From the NCBI RefSeq assembly GCF_000350225.1, contig NW_005179048.1, forward strand, positions 62,001-126,000: a DNA stretch of 64,000 bases, written 5' to 3'. The DNA comes from Chondrus crispus (taxonomy: Eukaryota; Rhodophyta; Florideophyceae; Gigartinales; Gigartinaceae). Shown here piece by piece: positions 57,749-64,000 of the stretch. Each line of letters opens with the position of its first letter. The first letter of the stretch is position 1. The notes beneath the pieces are model-generated. The model was not told the DNA's origin, did no database searches, and worked only from the letters and a program-made list of their open reading frames with translations. The position numbers and the translations under genes are program-made.

Positions 57749-59110
57749 CTATCGTGAAACCGCAATTTTTCGCATAAGGTCACCTCGCCCACCTGCCAAG
57801 GCGACTAATCGCGCAGTTTCCTCTTCTTGGTCGCCATCAATAAGTTTCCGGGGACCTCCTTGAACAAAAGTTGAACATAGAGCCTTCAATTCTGATGAGG
57901 TGAGCCGCGGCACGTCAATGTATAGGTTTCTCTTCGTCTCAGAATCTTGGACCCGCTTCCTAAAACTAGAGCACCATTTTTTGCCACTTGGGTCCGAAAG
58001 CGTTTCAATGGAAAGCGGGAAATCAAGCCCAGACCGCACACGCGATTTTCTGTATGGCTCGAAAGCATGCGTCGGGTCAACTGCGAGCATGACGAAGCCG
58101 TTTCGCATTTCTTGAGAGGTCTTTTCAATAGCATAGCGCCCAAAATCTTCACCGACTACTCGAACCGCATTGGAATGCATGCGTTGAAGGCGATCGTTGA
58201 CGAGACATGTCATTCCGACAAATTTGTCGTAATTGTCAATGATGAGAGCGACTGGTTTGTCCTCACAAGCGCAAAGTTGGCGAATGAGCTGATGGAAGAC
58301 CTCTCCCGCGGAAGTAGGAGTTTGCCTCCAGTTGGAATCAATATCACTTAGCAGGCGATCCCCCAACTCAACAAGGTCGAGTAAAGAGACGCAACTCTCG
58401 GTGAGCGAGGTGCTAAATTGCGTGTCACACACAATCTGAGCGAGATCTCCGCTATGTGTTTGAAGCAAATCTTTAAATACTTGATGCATTTGATGTGGAC
58501 GATCGTAGTATCTGACGGCGGAGAGACCATCCATGACAGGGTCCATCTCGTCGACGGCCTTTGCGCAGAAAAAGCCGCGACCGTCGGTCCAGCTTTCCGG
58601 GTACGGAATGTAAAGCACAATGAAACCCTTGAGTCGCGCAAAAGCGGCTGTTTGTTCAACAAGGGAAGTCTTCCCGACCCCTTTCGAACCATCTAATACG
58701 ACCAGTTGTGGAGCGTCCTCTCGTTCTCCTTGTGCGTCCTCATCCGTTTTCGGTAGATAGGGTGCCATCAGTTGCTCACGAATTAGCACGGTAGCGTCAC
58801 GGACGAGGGTTTTCTTGAAATCCGAATCATCATCTCGGCGGCGTTCTCCCTTAGGATCATCATCTCGACGGCGTTCTCCCTTGGGCGAATCCACGGCAGG
58901 GAATACTTCCGGTAAAAGGTGCTTCTTCAATTGCTCCATATATCCACTATTGGCTGAATCCTGCTCTCTTTGAGACTGTGGCTTTGGTATCCTGCTCGAG
59001 ACACTCCTCGAAAACAATGAGGCCGATGTTTCACGACATGATGACGTTGGTGTTCGCCTGATCCCCAACATCACGAATCTTGGTAGCTGCAGCATCGCAG
59101 GCGTGTTCAT
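57749..59110 (-). CDS. DAP3: Mitochondrial small ribosomal subunit protein mS29 (DAP3)
   Basis: The best start is the ATG at 59110, giving 453 residues; the upstream extension begins at a non-ATG codon. The N-terminus is rich in Arg, Ser and Leu with almost no acidic residues (MNTPAMLQLPRFVMLGIRRT, SLFSRSVSSRIPK), as expected for mitochondrial import. A short duplicated acidic/basic motif PKGERRRDDD occurs twice in a row. The DAP3 P-loop NTPase domain follows: VLDGSKGVGKTSL (Walker A, about residue 141), FIVLYIPYPESW, and VALIIDNYDKFV (Walker B-like). mS29 is a GTP-binding protein of the mitoribosomal small subunit. It is divergent from AP-3 mu downstream; the two genes are about 460 bp apart head to head. 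Confidence 0.8.
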   Translation of the reverse strand: MNTPAMLQLPRFVMLGIRRTPTSSCRETSASLFSRSVSSRIPKPQSQREQDSANSGYMEQLKKHLLPEVFPAVDSPKGERRRDDDPKGERRRDDDSDFKKTLVRDATVLIREQLMAPYLPKTDEDAQGEREDAPQLVVLDGSKGVGKTSLVEQTAAFARLKGFIVLYIPYPESWTDGRGFFCAKAVDEMDPVMDGLSAVRYYDRPHQMHQVFKDLLQTHSGDLAQIVCDTQFSTSLTESCVSLLDLVELGDRLLSDIDSNWRQTPTSAGEVFHQLIRQLCACEDKPVALIIDNYDKFVGMTCLVNDRLQRMHSNAVRVVGEDFGRYAIEKTSQEMRNGFVMLAVDPTHAFEPYRKSRVRSGLDFPLSIETLSDPSGKKWCSSFRKRVQDSETKRNLYIDVPRLTSSELKALCSTFVQGGPRKLIDGDQEEETARLVALAGGRGDLMRKIAVSR

Positions 59111-59573
59111 TTTGAAGTCAGAGGGAAGGTGCTGGTCCCCCCCACTTTTTGGAGTGAAGATGGTCAGACAGATGAGTGAGGTGACACATCCTACTATGGG
59201 CAAACTCACAGTCGACTATTGCGATCAGAGTCCTCATCTGCTCAAGCCAACAAAAGAAAGAAGCCCTTTGAAACGTGTAATTTCGTACAGTATCTCCGTT
59301 TGGTCCCGTTCTTGAAGATGACCACGTGTACACGTGCCACTGCGTGTGCTAAAGACTGCTCACTGTTCCGCGGAAAGAGCAAGAAGCATGCGTGAAGAAA
59401 TTGGGACAAGCATCATCTAACTTTGTTCGCAAGAGGACGGGGCAGCAATTCTTCACCTACTCACACATTTAGTATCGCAACTTTCGCATCGCAATCAATT
59501 ACTCTAATTGTCTTGTTCGGTGCACACAGGTTCAACGCATTCTCACGCCTGTCCTTTGCCTTGGCACAACAAA
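59111..59573. promoter_or_regulatory. Divergent intergenic region of mS29 and AP-3 mu
   Basis: A head-to-head spacer of 463 bp. The right part (from about 59333) is duplicated at 56874-57115, so the duplication includes the AP-3 mu upstream region. It contains TCGCAATCAATTACTCTAAT and no obvious TATA box. Confidence 0.5.
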
Positions 59574-60845
59574 ATGATTCACAGCATCTTTATTCTCAAC
59601 AGTACAGGCGAAGTCATCATCGAAAAGCACTATCGGGGCAACACCAGTCGCACGGAAAGCGGTGCATTTTGGAATCAAACAGCCAAATCCGCGCGCGGCA
59701 TTCCCATCGACGCGCCCCCTTTCCTCCCCACCCCGAAAGGCGCCCTGATCCATCTGCACCGCAACGGCCTCTTCTTCCTAGCCTCCGTCCTCACAGACAC
59801 CCAACCTCTCTTCGTGACCCAATTCCTCGAGTCTCTCGCCGATGTCTTCGTCGACTAATTTGGGGAGCTTAACGAGCACGCCATCAAAGACGTCTTCATC
59901 ACTGTGTACGAGCTCCTTCAAGAAATGCTCGACAACGCCTCTCCGCTCACTGTCGAACCCAACACACTCAAAGAACTCATCACCCCGCCCTCCATGATCA
60001 ATCGCGTCTTTGAATCGCTCGGCGCCGACTCGGCCAAGGCGGCTACCATGTCCTATGCCTCTCCGCACACCCCATGGCGACGCGCAAACGTCAAGTACCC
60101 CCAGAACGAAATCTTCGTTGACGTCATCGAAACCATTCACGCTACCTACTCCGCGACTCGCCATAACCTTTCCGATCTTCTCATTGCCGGTGTCGTCAAA
60201 GTCAAACTCTAGACTCTCGGGAAACCCCGATCTAGCGATGTGCATTCGAGCAAACGCTCCATTTGATGACGTCGCTTTACATCGCTGCGTCCTTCTCAAC
60301 AGATACCAAGAGTCTGATCAGCTCGCCTTCGTCCCGCCTGACGGCCCGTTCAAACTGATGACGTACAAGATCCGCGAAACAAACTCCCTCAACTTGCCAA
60401 TCGATTTTCAATCTCAGATCAAATTCGACCATAACGCGTGCTCGGGCTCGGTATCCATCTCGCTGGTGCCTCAGTCCGCCTCCGCCGTCGCCCCCTCCTC
60501 GTCTGGTGCTTCGTCGTTTCCCTCCGGCTCAAAGAATGAACGCGGCGGGCGGCAAAGAGATTGGACTATCCGAGCCCGGCTCCGTGCTCTTTGAGCGCCA
60601 ACTACGGCACCGTGCAGTTCGAGTCGACATCTGGAACATGTACATGGAACGTCGGGGCTGTGCCGCGGGGAAAGACGCCATCGCTCGTGGGGAAAATTAC
60701 GCTACGGGATGGGTCGGCGGCCGTTGCGGCCAACTCTCAGATTTTGGTGAGCTTCCGCATCCCCGGTTACTCGACGTCGGGGGTGTTCGTGGAAAGCTTG
60801 ACGATGCCTGTGCGCGAGACGCGCGCGGCCTTGCGCGCTTCGTAA
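59574..60845 (+). pseudogene. AP3M: AP-3 complex mu subunit, interrupted
   Basis: The ATG at 59574 begins the longin-like domain (MIHSIFILNSTGEVIIEKHY, LVTQFLE-type region). A TAA at 59856-59858 interrupts, then the same frame continues (YELLQEMLDNASPLTVEPNT, LKELITPPSMI, PWRRANVKYPQNEIFVDVIE). Near 60208 the frame shifts (LSGNPDLAMCI, QLAFVPPDGPFKLMTYKIRE, the mu-homology domain). Near 60555 it shifts back (FESTSGTCTWNVGAVPRGKT, FRIPGYSTSGVFVESLTM) and ends at 60845, just before the gap. AP-3 mu binds tyrosine-based sorting signals for Golgi/endosome-to-lysosome or vacuole traffic. The sequence is strongly AP-3 mu, so the lesions mean either a pseudogene or assembly errors; the last ~25 residues are missing. 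Confidence 0.85.
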
Positions 60846-60866
60846 GCGGCGCCGTCGTCGTCGGCC

Positions 60867-61069
60867 NNNNNNNNNNNNNNNNNNNNNNNNNNNNNNNNNN
60901 NNNNNNNNNNNNNNNNNNNNNNNNNNNNNNNNNNNNNNNNNNNNNNNNNNNNNNNNNNNNNNNNNNNNNNNNNNNNNNNNNNNNNNNNNNNNNNNNNNNN
61001 NNNNNNNNNNNNNNNNNNNNNNNNNNNNNNNNNNNNNNNNNNNNNNNNNNNNNNNNNNNNNNNNNNNNN
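60867..61069. other. Assembly gap (203 N)
   Basis: A run of N. Its length may be an estimate. It lies next to G-rich tandem repeats that probably caused it. Confidence 1.
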
Positions 61070-61139
61070 GTAAGGAGGGACGAAAAACAAAGGGGAGGCG
61101 CTAAGGTTTGCGGTAGGCGTCTGGGTTTGGGAGGGGGAA

Positions 61140-61250
61140 GGGGGGAGGTCGACATGGTGAAGGTGGGAGGGGGATGGGGGGAGCGGGACGGGGGGAGCGG
61201 GATGGGGGGAGCGGGACGGGGGGAGCGGGATGGGGGGAGCGGGATGAGGG
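61140..61250 (+). repeat. G-rich tandem repeat
   Basis: About seven copies of a ~14-bp unit GGGGGGAGCGGGAT/C. The many G-runs could form G-quadruplexes in DNA. Confidence 0.9.
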
Positions 61251-61918
61251 CCGGGCATCTGTCTGCAGCAGTTGTGTGTTTAAGGTATGTGCCGTATGTG
61301 GGGGAGGGCGTGGATACTTGTCCTCCAGCTGTTGACAGTTGGAGGGGAAGTTATTCCGAAAAAATGCACATCAGGGAATGAAGTTGCATTTTCTGGGAAG
61401 CGCTGGTAGGCCACGTCATAGATGCCGTGCATTTAACCAATCATACTGTGTACAGCTAAAAAACAATGTGGATCACAGCAATGAACATTTTTCGCTTCAG
61501 GCTGGAGAAACAGAAGCACTTAAAAAGGAGCCAGCTGCCCCTTCAATTACCGCAGCTAGCATCTACTACCTGCGAGAGAGCCATGTCTGCATTCGCCACC
61601 GCGCCAAAAGCCGCCACTCCTACCCCCTGAGCACCTCGCAATCCGCCCTGCCGCAGCTCTCACGCTCTCCCTAGCGCATGTACCTCTCCACCAGGGCGCC
61701 ACCCAGTAGCGAAGGGCACACGCGTGACACCTCTGCCCAAATATACACACGTATCTGACGAGGAGGACGACGCCAGGGCCCTGGCATGACTAAAGAAAAA
61801 CAACGATCTTTTCACTAGAAACGGATCTACAGAAAACCCCTATTAGGGCTTGTTTGTTATAACTGCATATAACATGGCTTTCACTACTATGTCGCGGATC
61901 AGATGAAGAAAGATAGGG
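61251..61918. other. No gene recognised
   Basis: Short frames only. It includes the 3' flank of the minus-strand gene to the right. Confidence 0.4.
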
Positions 61919-64000
61919 TTAAAGTAAGAATACTCCATCTGCGTGAGAAGGAACAATTTCGGCCCCTACATGACTTTCATCTTCACCACTTTGCATTTCG
62001 CGTGTAGAAAATACATTAGTTTTGTCGATCGACTTCAGATTGATTTTTGCGTACTCACGATCATTCATTCTGAGAGCCTTAGTGTCAAGAACTCTCTTCA
62101 TAACTGAATATCCAGGTAGAAATGACGAAAGCTTGGAAATACCGCATGTAACATCGTCTGGAGAGAGGTTTCCAAAGATGATGGAATCGTTGCTTTGACG
62201 GTCGTCAAGGGTGGCCTCCATAAAATCAGCCACGAGCGAACGAAACACTAATGCAACACACCTAATGCTGCGTAAGGAGTTCTCGTGACCACGCAAAAAA
62301 GCCGCTTGCTCTTCACAGTGACAAAACTCTACCAGGAATCGAGTGGAAACGTCAATCAAATTGACTGCTTTTGTGAGCCTACGAACCTCACCTCCTCTCC
62401 TCTTCCTTGTGTTTGCGCCCTCGACAACCAGCACGTCATGTTCAACAACGAAAACCATATCGAGTCTGTCGACAACCAACTTTCGCATCCGACCGATATT
62501 GCCGGCGTCAACTTCGCTAGAAGCCTGAGAGCTGCGTATGGTTTTTGGGACATCATTAAGAGACTCAATTTCGAAATCATTTCCAGGGTATGCCCACCTG
62601 ATCCTCAAAGTTGCTTGGCTTGCATCAGAATTGAAACTGTCCCAGTCTACCATCAAATACCCTAATTCCTCTGCGAAAATTGCTTTGCACCTTTCGCGTC
62701 CATCATGCAAAAAACCAGTTACAAGACTGAAATTTTTTTTTGCGCCGTGGAGTGCAATGTCACGCTTACAGGGGGTGCTCTTTACCACTGTCTTTCGCAG
62801 AATCAGCTTGTGTCCAGATGCACCAATGCGACGGCATTGGTTCCCGCGGGACTCTGGCACTGTTTCGAGATAAGCGCGAGCCTCTGAAACATCATCACCA
62901 CGGATGAGACCCCTTTGAAGCCATCTTGGTTGATCAATTTTTCTGCACAATGTCGCACTTCTCGGCGATTTATCCACCTCACATGTGTCACATTGACCAT
63001 GACGATTCCTTGCGCTGTGGTCACATGTGGCTGGCTGACTTCGACTTTCTGGGGATCTCAAAGTAGCCGTAGAGTCACCTTGGCCGTTGATTTCGGCCTC
63101 ACCATCCCTTATGGAGTTGAAAACTCCAAGTCTATTATTGTGCAAGTTCACCAAAAGTGTAAGCACGAACGACTGTCTGAATTCGCAATGGCGGAATCCC
63201 ACCCTCTTATGGAGAACATTTCGAGGCTGGTTTGGTTGCTTTCCGAAAATGATCGTTTCTAATGCCGTGGAACAGTTGTGAAGGAGCTGTCCAGAACCCC
63301 CCGCAATTTTGAATATTGTCACAGCGACATTAATACAAGCAATCCTGGTTAGAGCACCGCTTTTGAACACGTAGTCCGCATGCGGCGTCAGTTGATCGAG
63401 TTTTTCATTCCAAAGTGACAGAGAAGTTCTCGCTGAAGATGTCGATTTTGTGCTAGCGCCCAGACTTCGAGTCCCTCGAATTTCTTCGAGTTCTTTCTTG
63501 ATTTGTTTTTGCTCCTCCCGTAGATCTGCAATTTTAGAGCACACTCGAGACTCGAAGCCTTTCATGTGATTCACAAAATCTTTCTCCATGCGCTTGAATA
63601 TACCAAAAAGATATGCATTTGAAGCGGTCAAACTCGGAGGGACGCAATCATTCTCCTCTTCTCGACAGGATTCTGCTCTTGCACATTTAATATGTTGATT
63701 ATCATCGTTAGGAGCAGGATTATGATCATCATCACTTCCAAGTTTCCCATCGCCTCTTAAAGTTTCTAAATCAGCTGATGATCGCGATGGGAGATTATGC
63801 GAACAGGAGACCCATAATCATCATCACTGTGGAGAACATTTCTGTTTCTCTGCCCTGCTCTATGACCAACGGGGCCGTTGGAACCCGATCGACCTCTCTT
63901 TTCTGTCGCTATCACAGAACATCTCTCTTGTAGAAAATCCCGCTTCGATCGATGGGCTGAGTTACTTTTTTGAGCAGGATTTGCCTTTGAGATACGCTGA
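61919..64000 (-). CDS. Unidentified protein, incomplete at the window edge, probable frameshift
   Basis: The main frame (stop at 61919) encodes 570 residues from a non-ATG codon at 63631, and stays open back to about 63826 (DLETLRGDGKLGSDDDHNPA). Another minus-strand frame is open from the right edge to about 63766 (SVIATEKRGRSGSNGPVGHR, NVLHSDDDYGSPVRIISHRD), and the two overlap. This suggests one gene with a frameshift, running off the window. Near the start of the main frame is a coiled coil (KIADLREEQKQIKKELEEIR). The C-terminal part (LSSFLPGYSVMKRVL, INLKSIDKTNVFST) looks globular. I recognise no family. A first ATG in the main frame is at 63589. Open plus-strand frames overlap the middle but look less protein-like. 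Confidence 0.4.

Noticed and set aside
62285-63262. Plus-strand frames at 62285-62665, 62538-62873 and 62915-63262
   Set aside because: They overlap each other and the longer minus-strand frame, which shows better protein-like composition and a coiled coil; not excluded, but weaker.

Overview
This is eukaryotic nuclear DNA. It encodes two housekeeping proteins, mitochondrial ribosomal protein mS29 (DAP3) and the mu subunit of adaptor complex AP-3. It also carries LTR retrotransposons and several classes of cut-and-paste transposon, and it contains a 203-bp assembly gap. The host-type reading frames are long and show no obvious introns, and the transposon load is very high. That would suit a compact-gene alga such as a red alga (Chondrus-like), but this is inference; no rRNA or organelle marker settles it.

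Layout. 1-7.9 kb: a tandem aminoglycoside-phosphotransferase-like protein, a LINE reverse-transcriptase fragment and a large Sel1-repeat protein. 8.5-9.0 kb: a MITE-like inverted-repeat element. 9.25-50.6 kb: a nested transposon complex. 51.4-55.5 kb: a nearly full-length CACTA-like transposase. 56-61 kb: a JmjC-like fragment and the AP-3 mu / mS29 locus, where the 5' part of AP-3 mu is present twice, on either side of mS29. 61.9-64 kb: an unidentified gene that runs off the right edge.

The nested complex can be read as layers. The host is an old plus-strand Ty3/gypsy chromovirus copy (family 'Gypsy-A') that survives as pieces at 19890-20625, 43986-45983 and 47110-47307, possibly also 50029-50640. 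(1) A minus-strand chromovirus of a second family ('Gypsy-B', 9251-19889) sits in its reverse transcriptase. (2) A CACTA-like DNA transposon (20626-43983) sits exactly between its RNase H and integrase, with CACAGGAAGGTCA inverted ends and a TG duplication. (3) Inside that lies a young complete Gypsy-A copy (21703-35543; two 931-bp LTRs, target duplication AGGAA). (4) A solo Gypsy-A LTR (45984-47109, duplication AAACC) and (5) a piggyBac-like transposon (47308-50028) are inserted in its 3' part.

The CACTA-like element also holds a broken transposase gene, a helix-turn-helix transposase fragment, a 1.28-kb terminal-inverted-repeat element, tandem repeat modules with TATA boxes, and a gene for a Uma2/DUF820-family nuclease, a family best known from cyanobacteria. 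The young Gypsy-A copy has a very long 3' region. It contains a decayed tRNA-Tyr-like sequence whose acceptor strand fits the element's own primer-binding site, and antisense open frames. Both Gypsy families share the same 13-nt primer-binding site. These are the most notable observations here.
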